Position numbers and translations under genes: made by a program. Shown one piece after another: positions 1-7,004 of a stretch of 52,763 nt of DNA. The first letter of the stretch is position 1; each line of letters starts with the position of its first letter. The stretch spans positions 1 to 52,763 of the forward strand of contig CAMLSX010000011.1 of the NCBI GenBank assembly GCA_946484175.1, written 5' to 3'. Origin of the DNA: an uncultured Clostridia bacterium (GTDB taxonomy: Bacteria; Bacillota; Clostridia; Oscillospirales; Acutalibacteraceae). Under the pieces are notes generated by a model. It saw nothing but the letters and a program-made list of their open reading frames with translations, did no database searches and was not told the origin of the DNA.

Positions 1-137
1 GCCATGCCGGAGTTGATGAGCAGCAGGCTGTTGTCGTCTTTCGGAATCAGCGAATAGCTGGGCAGACGCAGGTGGCCTTTGCTCTCAAAGAAGGAAAGAT
101 ATTTTTCCCGAAGTTCATTTAATCCTGTCCACTGCAT
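1..137 (-). CDS. alaS: Alanyl-tRNA synthetase, N-terminal fragment (cut by window edge)
   Basis: Only the first 45 codons are present. They read [20 protein letters not shown], followed by [15 protein letters not shown] and [11 protein letters not shown]. This is the highly conserved start of class II alanyl-tRNA synthetase, which charges tRNA-Ala with alanine in the cytoplasm. The ATG at 137 has a strong Shine-Dalgarno (AAGGAGCG) about 9 nt upstream. The gene lies 75 bp downstream of the membrane-protein gene at 213-902 on the same strand. No clear terminator lies between, so it may be the last visible gene of the T-box-led transcript starting near 2204. The rest of the protein is outside the window. 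Confidence 0.95.
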   Translation of the reverse strand, partial: MQWTGLNELREKYLSFFESKGHLRLPSYSLIPKDDNSLLLINSGM

Positions 138-212
138 AATGTGTTACGCTCCTTGTTTTAAAATCATTGGTATATGTAAAATTTAGGATTGCCTATTAAA
201 AGGAAAATGATA

Positions 213-902
213 TTACATGGGCGGCTTTGCGCTGCGCTTTGCTGATTTATCCGGGCAGCAGTCCCCGTCGCAGCAGCTGCCGTCACAGCAATCGCCTTCA
301 CTGAGCACCAGCGCGACCACCAGCAAAACCAGAAAATAGGCGCCAAAACTGAGCATCCCAAAAATTTGCCAGACGCTTCCCTCTTCGGAGTCATCCTGGA
401 CCATGGTATCCGCATAGACCACCGCGCTCCAGAAGGCGACGCAAAGCCCCAGATAGAAGGAAAAGCTCCACCACGGCCCAGCACCCATACACCAGAGCAC
501 CACGGAAACCACCATCCCTGTCAGCCACAGGAAAAAGGCAATTCCCGCCAGCCACGGAGAGGCCTTTAGATTCATAGCCAGCAGAAAGAGCAGAAGAAAC
601 CCTGTCCAGATTCCGGCAACCAATAACAGCTCTTTCACACCCGGAAAGGGCGTTTGATAATGATAAAACGCACCGACCGCGCAGCCCGCTCCTACCGTAT
701 TGAAAAAGGTACAGAGCAGATAGCCGATATTCCGGCCGCGTCCGGCCAGATAGCTGACAACGGCCAAAACCGTGCCCGCTCCGCTGACTGCAAAACCAGT
801 CCATTCCGGCAAAAGACGAAAGGCCGCCCATGCACTTACCGGCATCAGAACCATGAGAAATAACGTGAAAATTGCCTGCTCCAGGGCTTTCCGTTTCATC
901 AT
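213..902 (-). CDS. Multi-spanning membrane protein with Cys-pair C-terminal tail
   Basis: I do not recognise this 229-aa protein. It has about six or seven hydrophobic segments, starting at residues 10-30 (IFTLFLMVLMPVSAWAAF). After the last helix it ends in a short cytosolic or external tail with three spaced Cys pairs (GDCC-DGSCC-DGDCCPDK), then a basic Lys/Arg stretch. Such a tail could bind metal or an Fe-S cluster, but that is inference. The start is ATG 902 or ATG 899, and the AAGGAG site fits the second slightly better. It begins 9 bp after the M42 peptidase gene, so the two are almost certainly co-transcribed. alaS follows downstream. Confidence 0.8.
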   Translation of the reverse strand: MMKRKALEQAIFTLFLMVLMPVSAWAAFRLLPEWTGFAVSGAGTVLAVVSYLAGRGRNIGYLLCTFFNTVGAGCAVGAFYHYQTPFPGVKELLLVAGIWTGFLLLFLLAMNLKASPWLAGIAFFLWLTGMVVSVVLWCMGAGPWWSFSFYLGLCVAFWSAVVYADTMVQDDSEEGSVWQIFGMLSFGAYFLVLLVVALVLSEGDCCDGSCCDGDCCPDKSAKRSAKPPM

Positions 903-911
903 GGCATCTCC

Positions 912-1937
912 TTATCCAATATAGGCCTTTAACAGCTTCAATGTGTTTTCCGCACCGTCCACGTGGGAACGCTCATATCCATGGGAGGCATACACGCCTG
1001 CGCCGATGAGCCCGTGGCGCACATCATAGCCAGCCCGCAGGGCGGCTTCCGCATCGGAACCATAATGGGGATACACGTCCACTGCATAGTCGATTTCGTT
1101 GTCACGGGCAGCTTTCACCAAAGCGGTGGTGACGGAATTGTCATAGGGCCCGCCGGAATCCTTGGCACAGATGGAAACCTGCCGCTCGGTACACCGCAGG
1201 CCGTCGCCGACACAGCCCATATCCACGCTGAGGACTTCGGTCACATCTTCGGGCACAGAGCCTGCTGCGCCGTGACCCACCTCTTCATACACGGTAAAGT
1301 GCAGGTACACCTTGCGTCCCGGCTCTTTACCGGAATCCTTGAGGGACTTGGCATAGGCGAGCAAAATGGCCGCGCTGAGCTTATCGTCCAGAAAACGGCT
1401 CTTGATATAACCGCTTTCGGTAATCACGGTGCGGGGATCAAAGCACACAAAATCGCCGATTTCGATACCCAGCTTCCGGGTTTCATCTTCACTGGAAGTG
1501 TTCTCGTCAATGACCACTTCCATCTCCTCGAATTTGCGCGATTTGCTGCTATAATCGCCGTTCACATGAACAGAAGCGTTATTCAGCTGAAGCGTACCGG
1601 AATATTCCCCGTCAAAACGGGTGAGGATGACACAGTTTTCGGCTTCACAATTTTCCGGCTGCAAACCGCCCACCGGCGACAGCACCAGCCGGCCGTTGCT
1701 CTTGATGGAAGCCACCACGGCTCCCAGGGTATCCACATGCGCCATGGCCAGAAGCGGGTTTCCTTCGCCGCCCAGGCACACCACAACGCCGCCCTTGCGG
1801 GTCTTTTTCGACTCATAGCCCAGCGCGGTCAGCTCCTTCATGAGATAATCCGCTGCCTTGTCGGTTTTTCCGGAAGGGCTGTGAATGGCACAGAGGGCTT
1901 TCAGCTGTTCCACACAGTATGTCATTTCCTGATTCAT
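912..1937 (-). CDS. M42 family metallopeptidase (glutamyl aminopeptidase/endoglucanase-like)
   Basis: Predicted cytosolic zinc or cobalt aminopeptidase of 341 aa, the usual M42 length. Expected metal and catalytic residues are visible: His67-Val-Asp69 in AMAHVDTLG, Asp184 in RFLDDKLSA, Glu218-Glu219 in YEEVGHG, Asp239 in SVDMG and a late His in the YPHYGSDAEAALRAG motif. I chose ATG 1937 (MNQEMTYC) because AAGGAAGG lies just upstream. Longer reading upstream runs into the T-box leader. M42 enzymes trim N-terminal residues from peptides during peptide recycling. A tRNA-sensing leader at 1969-2204 precedes the gene, which is unusual for a peptidase and may reflect co-transcription with alaS further on. 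Confidence 0.9.
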   Translation of the reverse strand: MNQEMTYCVEQLKALCAIHSPSGKTDKAADYLMKELTALGYESKKTRKGGVVVCLGGEGNPLLAMAHVDTLGAVVASIKSNGRLVLSPVGGLQPENCEAENCVILTRFDGEYSGTLQLNNASVHVNGDYSSKSRKFEEMEVVIDENTSSEDETRKLGIEIGDFVCFDPRTVITESGYIKSRFLDDKLSAAILLAYAKSLKDSGKEPGRKVYLHFTVYEEVGHGAAGSVPEDVTEVLSVDMGCVGDGLRCTERQVSICAKDSGGPYDNSVTTALVKAARDNEIDYAVDVYPHYGSDAEAALRAGYDVRHGLIGAGVYASHGYERSHVDGAENTLKLLKAYIG

Positions 1938-1968
1938 TTCTATTCCTTCCTTTCTGCAAAATAAATAA

Positions 1969-2204
1969 GGATTCCCCGTCCTCATGGGACGGGGAACCCC
2001 GTGGTACCACCCAAATTGCGATTTTACAATCGCCGCTTTTCTGCCTGTAACGAAGGCTGACGCCTTTACTCTTCGCAAAGGGGCGCTCCAGAACGGAAAA
2101 TGAAGGGCCGGCATCGCTGCGTTTTTTCGGCGGCCTTTCAGCCGGTTTTCACCGGGCCGCCTCTCTGTGGGAACGCTGCGCGCCTCTTTTCAGCGCCGTA
2201 TACA
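1969..2204 (-). promoter_or_regulatory. T-box riboswitch leader (M42 peptidase-membrane protein-alaS)
   Basis: The minus strand carries the T-box antiterminator motif GGGTGGTACCACG at 2012-2000. It is immediately followed by a strong terminator hairpin, with arms CCCCGTCC and GGACGGGG at 1974-1994. Upstream are typical stem I signatures: AGAGAG (AG bulge), an apical GCGGCC/GGCCGC helix and GGCTGAAAGG. A stem III-like stretch ends in the conserved CGTTA (about 2050). I could not fix the specifier codon. GCC (Ala) triplets lie on the 3' side of stem I at 2112-2106, which would suit alaS, but the usual S-turn GAA is not obvious. Uncharged tRNA binding would promote readthrough into the peptidase gene. 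Confidence 0.85.
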
Positions 2205-2210
2205 GTCAAA

Positions 2211-2239
2211 ATTATACCGCCCGCTCCTGGCCTTGTCAA
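2211..2239 (-). promoter_or_regulatory. Sigma-A promoter of the T-box transcript
   Basis: A perfect consensus promoter: TTGACA at 2239-2234, 17 bp spacer, TATAAT at 2216-2211. Transcription would begin near 2204 and enter the T-box leader. Confidence 0.85.
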
Positions 2240-2269
2240 GGCATTTTTTCCACTTCCTGCCCGGCAGCA

Positions 2270-3271
2270 TCATCCGCCGTACCACTCTTCAAAGTTCATA
2301 CCGTGTTCGACGGCATAGTGATGCGCATATGAATTCTTTGGCGCGCAAATGGTGACCTGTGAAGCCCCTTCAAATGCATCATATGCAATATAAGACACGC
2401 CTTCGTGGAAATAAACTTTTTGAAGCCCTCCATTATCATGGAACGCAACTCTTCCCACTGATTCCAGGGTTTCCGGCATGACTATCGTATCCAGATTCCC
2501 GTATTTTGCAAATGCTTCCGCATCGATTGCTCGAACATCAACTCCGTCAATCTGATTTGGAATCTCAAGATTTTTGTCATCACTCATCGCATTCCATACT
2601 GTCACTGCACAAAGCGGCGTGCCAGTATAGTCGTAGATGATGTCATACATAAATTTTTCCTGATAGTGTTGATCATATACCGCCTGCAGTTTTTCCTCTT
2701 CCGGCACATCTGCCAACGGTTCCGGCATATAGAATTCATACGTCATCTCATGTTCCGCTGCAAATTTCTCCGCATAAGAGCCTTTCTCCACATACAAGGT
2801 GACATTGGGGCTTTCGTCGAAAGCGTCTTCGCTTATGCTTACCACGCTTGCAGGGATATATACCTCTTTCAGGGCCGGACATATGGCAAAAGCCCTGCTT
2901 CCAATTGTTTCAATTGTTTGGGGCAAAACAACTTTTTGCAGATTTAAAAATTCAGAAAAGGCCTGCTCATCCACCGCCACGATTGGCATCCCCTCATATT
3001 CATGCGGAACCTCTGCTACGGGAAGATCATAAAAGCCTCCCGCAAAACCTCCCAGAGATGCGATTTTCTGGTTGTTTTCACCAGGCGTAAAAGAAATGAC
3101 AAATTGTCCATCGCTGGTTCCTTTACTGCCATATTCCTCCCGATAGGTCATCTCTGCCAGGCGGTCTGCTACAATTGTCCGGTTTGCAGCATAAGAAAGG
3201 CCTATCAGCACCACAAATATTAACCCCGCCGGTATCAGGATTTTTTTAGTCAGCAGCTTGCTTTTTTTCAT
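2270..3271 (-). CDS. Membrane-anchored BspA-like leucine-rich-repeat protein
   Basis: 333 aa. A short basic N-terminus and one hydrophobic segment (LIPAGLIFVVLIGLSYAA, about residues 12-29) make it a secreted or membrane-anchored protein. The ectodomain holds two blocks of LRR_5 (BspA/Treponema pallidum type) repeats. They show the pattern ...F..L..V.LP.TIE.IGS.AF..C..LKEVYIPASV and later NLDTIVMPETLESVGRVAFHDN. Each block ends in the ANKNSYA-like cap (KGSYAEKFAAEH, KNSYAHHYAVEH). ATG 3271 has a GGAGGGG ribosome site and starts 26 bp inside the upstream ABC ATPase gene, so it is translationally coupled. Its place at the end of an ABC/permease operon suggests a surface sensor or binding partner, but this is inference. 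Confidence 0.8.
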   Translation of the reverse strand: MKKSKLLTKKILIPAGLIFVVLIGLSYAANRTIVADRLAEMTYREEYGSKGTSDGQFVISFTPGENNQKIASLGGFAGGFYDLPVAEVPHEYEGMPIVAVDEQAFSEFLNLQKVVLPQTIETIGSRAFAICPALKEVYIPASVVSISEDAFDESPNVTLYVEKGSYAEKFAAEHEMTYEFYMPEPLADVPEEEKLQAVYDQHYQEKFMYDIIYDYTGTPLCAVTVWNAMSDDKNLEIPNQIDGVDVRAIDAEAFAKYGNLDTIVMPETLESVGRVAFHDNGGLQKVYFHEGVSYIAYDAFEGASQVTICAPKNSYAHHYAVEHGMNFEEWYGG

Positions 3272-3884
3272 AGAGCTTCCCCTCCGAAATTCCCAGAATG
3301 GTATCGCACATCTCCTGAAGGTCTGCTTCGTGGTGCGTGGCGACAACTACCAGTGCGCCGCGCTCCTTCTCTTCGCGAATCAGCTGATAGATCAGCTGAA
3401 CACCCGATTCGTCCAGTGCATTGGTTGGCTCATCCAGCAGAATGACCGTCTGCTTTTCAAAGATAGCCTGCGCAATATTCAGACGCTGCTTCATGCCCAG
3501 TGAAAATTTGCGAACCTTCAAATCGGAATCCAATCCCACCCGTTTCAGGGCGGTCTTCATATCCTCTTCAGTAGCAATTTTTTTCAGTTCGGCAATCAGC
3601 CTTAAATTATCCATCGCACTATACTGCGGCAGCAACGTCATATTTTCGATTACCAGGCCCACATTTGGCGGAAAAGAAATGTCCTTGTGCAGCACCTTTC
3701 CGTCAATCACCACTTCGCCGCTGTCGGGCACCAACAGGCCGGCTATGGTTCTCAGCAGCATGGTTTTTCCCGAGCCGTTTGGCCCGCACAGGCCATACAC
3801 CCGGCCGTATTCAAAGTTATAATTGATATCGTTCAAAATCAACCTGTGGCTCAGTGTTTTATTGACATGTTTTACTTCAATCAT
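3246..3884 (-). CDS. ABC transporter ATP-binding protein
   Basis: 212-aa single-domain ABC ATPase. Walker A is GPNGSGKTM (about residues 34-42), the signature is FSLGMKQRLNIAQAI, Walker B is TVILLDEPTNALD, and the H-loop is ATHHEAD. It is short, with no C-terminal regulatory extension. It probably energises one or more of the three membrane proteins encoded just upstream (3897-6103) and is followed by the LRR gene with overlap. Such simple ATPases in Firmicutes often serve peptide export or self-protection, but the substrate cannot be read from the sequence. Confidence 0.9.
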   Translation of the reverse strand: MIEVKHVNKTLSHRLILNDINYNFEYGRVYGLCGPNGSGKTMLLRTIAGLLVPDSGEVVIDGKVLHKDISFPPNVGLVIENMTLLPQYSAMDNLRLIAELKKIATEEDMKTALKRVGLDSDLKVRKFSLGMKQRLNIAQAIFEKQTVILLDEPTNALDESGVQLIYQLIREEKERGALVVVATHHEADLQEMCDTILGISEGKLYEKKQAAD

Positions 3885-3896
3885 AGCATTGTCACC

Positions 3897-4598
3897 TCAA
3901 AAAATGTCTGTCGTTTTAAATTTACGAATACACAGCGCCGTCAGCAGCAAATTGAGGCAAACTCCTACCGCCAGATACACGCCGTATATCGCCTCTCCGT
4001 TTACCGCGCCATTCTGCATGCCGAACATCAGGCTGGGGAACAGCGCGATTTTCAGCCAATCATTCACATCGAAAATCTGTACTGCATAGCACGACGCAAA
4101 GCAGTAAATAAAGAGAATCAGGTTGGCAGTCTGTGCCGGAATAAAAAGCTCCAGCAGATATTGCAGCAGCACAATCGCATGCAAAATGATTGCATATAAA
4201 AGCAAAGACTGTACCATCCCATTTTTTACGGGTAAGAAAAGATGATTAAATGGCCAGAATACCAGGCATTGCAACAGAACAGCCGACAACAGCACGCCTG
4301 CATTTTTCAGGACTTTTTTCATCAGCAGACGGGTTTTTGAATAATTGCGGATAATCAGGATTTTTCCATATCCATGCGTAATCTCGTACATAGAGCCACT
4401 GGTAAAGAACAGCAGAAACAACACCGGTGCGATCATGTACATCAAGTAAAGCCCAATCTTTGGATTGTTAGCGTCTTCAGGAAATCCAATTGCAAAACCA
4501 TTTTCGCTGTATATACTTGATGTAATTGAAAAGACATACACCTGTGTTACGATTACCAGTGCCAGTACAGCTGCAAGAATTTTTTTATCTCTTTTCAT
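3897..4598 (-). CDS. Six-TM membrane protein, probable ABC-2-like permease
   Basis: About 233 aa from ATG 4598 (MKRDKKILAAVL), which has an AAGGAT site and overlaps the end of the upstream gene by 14 bp. Around six hydrophobic helices are visible. The cytosolic loop after helix 2 (EITHGYGKILIIRNYSKTRLLMKKV) has the basic, permease-like look of ABC-2 proteins. No family can be named with confidence. It sits directly before the ABC ATPase gene and has lower GC than the window average. Confidence 0.7.
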   Translation of the reverse strand: MKRDKKILAAVLALVIVTQVYVFSITSSIYSENGFAIGFPEDANNPKIGLYLMYMIAPVLFLLFFTSGSMYEITHGYGKILIIRNYSKTRLLMKKVLKNAGVLLSAVLLQCLVFWPFNHLFLPVKNGMVQSLLLYAIILHAIVLLQYLLELFIPAQTANLILFIYCFASCYAVQIFDVNDWLKIALFPSLMFGMQNGAVNGEAIYGVYLAVGVCLNLLLTALCIRKFKTTDIF

Positions 4599-5346
4599 AG
4601 CCGACAATATCCTTTTTAGCAAATAAATAATAAGCGAACACAAGCAGCGCAGTATTCATCAAAATTCCTCTGACTATTAAAGGAATCACGTTCACCGGAG
4701 ATACCGGGTTTTCCAGTAGATATGGAACCAAAATAGAATCATCACATGGTAACCATACTACTTTTAAAAAGCCTACATTTAATCTCAAAAAGAACTCCAA
4801 AAAGTAAACAGCCAGCGTAACAAAAGGAGCTATTTTTTTATTGATTAAAACCAATACAACCAGCAATACCAAGCCTGCGCGCATATAATAGAGGAACTGA
4901 GTGACAAAATCGAGGAGTGAATATCCGAGCAGCCCGCTATCCAGCACAATCCCAGCTGAAAAAGTCAAAAAAGCGGCGACAATATTGATCACTTCCATCA
5001 ACAGTACAAAAGCACCGCTAAAAAGCAGGATTGTCTTTATATCCCGGTGGATATATTCCCTACGGGAAGACAGCCTGACCACAAAACTGGGCTTATCAGG
5101 AAACAACCGTGAATTTAGTTCGAGTACAAACACCACCAAATAAAGGACAGTTCTGGCTGGGGAAATAAAATTTCCGTTTCCTCCCATGATATTTAAAAAT
5201 AAAGCCATTTCGTTTTTTAGAAAATACTCATTCCCTTTCAGGTTCTCCAAAACCCACAGTGTCGGAATACACCAGCAGAAAATGAAAAACACAACTACCC
5301 CTGTAAAAATCAGGAGAATCGGATACATCTTTTTATACCTGATCAT
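4585..5346 (-). CDS. Six-TM membrane protein of the ABC/LRR operon
   Basis: 253 aa, with about six hydrophobic segments starting at residues 9-30 (PILLIFTGVVVFFIFCWCI). The loop RLSSRREYIHRDIKTILLFSG resembles the loop in the neighbouring permease-like proteins (short, basic, before a helix). This suggests the three membrane proteins are distant paralogues. The start ATG 5346 overlaps the end of the upstream gene (5333) by 14 bp. Codon use and base composition are markedly AT-rich compared with the flanking housekeeping genes, a hint of transfer. Confidence 0.7.
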   Translation of the reverse strand: MIRYKKMYPILLIFTGVVVFFIFCWCIPTLWVLENLKGNEYFLKNEMALFLNIMGGNGNFISPARTVLYLVVFVLELNSRLFPDKPSFVVRLSSRREYIHRDIKTILLFSGAFVLLMEVINIVAAFLTFSAGIVLDSGLLGYSLLDFVTQFLYYMRAGLVLLVVLVLINKKIAPFVTLAVYFLEFFLRLNVGFLKVVWLPCDDSILVPYLLENPVSPVNVIPLIVRGILMNTALLVFAYYLFAKKDIVGYEKR

Positions 5347-6103
5347 ATTTCATCACCTTAATATAGGAAGCAGCTACTGCTGCCACGTTGAGCACAATTA
5401 CCAGCAAAATCGTACCCCAAACATCTTGAAGCCCATATTCCGTAAAGGGCTGTATCGCATAGATAATCGATTTCGGCAAAGCAGAAGGAATATACCACAT
5501 CAAATAAACAAGGGGGTACGTCAGAAAACGATTTGGGATTGCCATTGCAATGGCCACAGCGCCCATTCCCACTATGCCGGCAAAAAACGATATGATCACA
5601 ATATAAAGGCAATTGGTTAAAAACGGGTGTTGAAATGCCGCTTGCAGCGAGGGGATCGACTGGATTATGCTATCGTCATAACCGAGATATGTACCGCCTG
5701 CAAAGGCTATCTGCGTCAGCAGCAAATTCAGCGCAAGGGACAAAAAAAGCACCGCAAAGCTGATAACAAAGCCCTTTGCGATGTTGATTTTGAAATATCC
5801 CCCCTTGCTCCACCGGGTTATCAGCAGATTTTTATAACCGAACTTGACGTCCTCGATACAATCATCGGCAACAATCAGCAGGAAGTACAGCGGCAAATAC
5901 CACATCAGTACCATCTGTGCCCCATTAAACAAAGTAGACGGAAGAAAAGTCAGGAGATTGGGATCATAAACAGACCCTCCGATTTGAATATCCCTCAGGA
6001 TACAATACATATCATAAACCGGAAGTATAAAGAGCAATACGATTACAGCAAGCTTTAATTTATTGCTGCATATCCGTTTCAGATAATAATTCCATTTCTT
6101 CAT
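5333..6103 (-). CDS. First membrane protein of the ABC/LRR operon
   Basis: 256 aa with about six hydrophobic helices. The first follows a basic N-terminus (MKKWNYYLKRICSNKLKLAVIV). The loop VADDCIEDVKFGYKNLLITRWSKGGYFKINIAKGF has the same kind of position and charge as the loops in the next two gene products. It is the promoter-proximal gene of a tightly overlapped set (6103 to 2270). The ribosome-binding site before ATG 6103 is weak. Function unknown; a transporter or immunity role with the ATPase at 3246-3884 is the simplest reading. Confidence 0.7.
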   Translation of the reverse strand: MKKWNYYLKRICSNKLKLAVIVLLFILPVYDMYCILRDIQIGGSVYDPNLLTFLPSTLFNGAQMVLMWYLPLYFLLIVADDCIEDVKFGYKNLLITRWSKGGYFKINIAKGFVISFAVLFLSLALNLLLTQIAFAGGTYLGYDDSIIQSIPSLQAAFQHPFLTNCLYIVIISFFAGIVGMGAVAIAMAIPNRFLTYPLVYLMWYIPSALPKSIIYAIQPFTEYGLQDVWGTILLVIVLNVAAVAASYIKVMKYDQV

Positions 6104-6160
6104 GTGCGCATCATTCTTTCATCACCACATTTTATCATTCTTATCGAATTTATGGTTCGC

Positions 6161-6190
6161 ATTATAACACTCAACTATTTGTTCTCCCAA
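6161..6190 (-). promoter_or_regulatory. Probable promoter of the ABC/LRR operon
   Basis: TATAAT at 6166-6161 with TTGGGA 18 bp upstream, 58 bp before the first gene. The rest of this gap (about 6192-6343) is AT-rich, and I see no gene or clear structure in it. Confidence 0.5.
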
Positions 6191-6344
6191 AGCTTGTCTA
6201 GCGTCCCGGTGCAAAGTTCTGCGGATGTATTTTTCTTTTCATCGCATGGTCTCCTTCCTCAACCGGCTGTCATTTTTTTCTTTCATTCCTATATTCGAAG
6301 CACCCCACCAAATAGTTTCAAATTTTCTAAAAAATTTTTAAAAT

Positions 6345-6376
6345 AAAAAAAGCGCCGCCCATACAGGGCAGCGCCT
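6345..6376 (-). terminator. Terminator after kptA
   Basis: On the minus strand a GC-rich hairpin (AGGCGCTGCCC, 5-nt loop, GGGCGGCGCT) is followed by a run of seven T. It lies 40 bp past the kptA stop. Confidence 0.8.
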
Positions 6377-6415
6377 CAAAATCAAAATTGTTTATAGGGC
6401 GACATAGTCAGACAT

Positions 6416-6979
6416 TCAAGACTCTTCTTCCAGCCGTTCCAGATATTCCACCGGAACCATCGGGGTGAGCCACACCTGATTGACGGAAAGGAAAAACGCG
6501 AAGCCATCCCGCGCCATGCGCCCCGAAGCGACCCGATAAATTACCGGGTTTCCATGGCGTGCGCCCACCTTTCGGGCCGTTTCTGTATCAGAAGAAAGAT
6601 GCACATACAAGCGGCCTTTCGCCAAAAGCCCTCGCTGCTCAATGGACGCCACATATTTTTCGCCGGTGCCGTGAAACAGGTACTCCGGCGGTTCCTGACG
6701 GGAAAGCTCCACGTCCACGGGGATCGAGTGCCCCTGATTCGCGCGGATTCTGGCGCCGTCTTCGCTGAATGAATACCGCTGCTTATCGTCTGTGCGCACA
6801 ATTTCTTCCAGCAACTCACGGGTGAGCGGGTGGGTTTTCGAGACGCCCTCAATCAGCGCGTCTACGTCGACCCAGCCGTGCCGGTCCAGTTTGATGCCCG
6901 CCTTTTCCGGGTGATGCCGCAAAATCATGCTGATATACCGGCTTGTACGGGTTTTTGAATCTGTGTTTCGGTTCCTCAT
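6416..6979 (-). CDS. kptA: RNA 2'-phosphotransferase KptA/Tpt1
   Basis: 187 aa. In eukaryotes the family removes the 2'-phosphate left by tRNA splicing, transferring it to NAD+. Bacterial homologues do the same chemistry in vitro, but their natural substrate is unsettled. Seen here: the N-terminal winged-helix part with SRYISMILRHHPEKAGI (Arg21, His22), then RIRANQGHS (Arg79) and LFHGT (His103), and the NAD-site motifs GRLYVHLSSD and the late YRVASGRMARDGFAFFLS. ATG 6979 (MRNRN) is preceded by GAGGAGGG. It follows the thiED gene closely (26 bp) on the same strand and has its own terminator downstream. Confidence 0.9.
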   Translation of the reverse strand: MRNRNTDSKTRTSRYISMILRHHPEKAGIKLDRHGWVDVDALIEGVSKTHPLTRELLEEIVRTDDKQRYSFSEDGARIRANQGHSIPVDVELSRQEPPEYLFHGTGEKYVASIEQRGLLAKGRLYVHLSSDTETARKVGARHGNPVIYRVASGRMARDGFAFFLSVNQVWLTPMVPVEYLERLEEES

Positions 6980-7004
6980 GGGGAATCCCTCCTCTTTTGT
7001 TTGA

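Noticed and set aside
1938-2114. Longer start of the M42 peptidase
   Set aside because: Those codons are the T-box antiterminator and terminator; ATG 1937 has the ribosome site.
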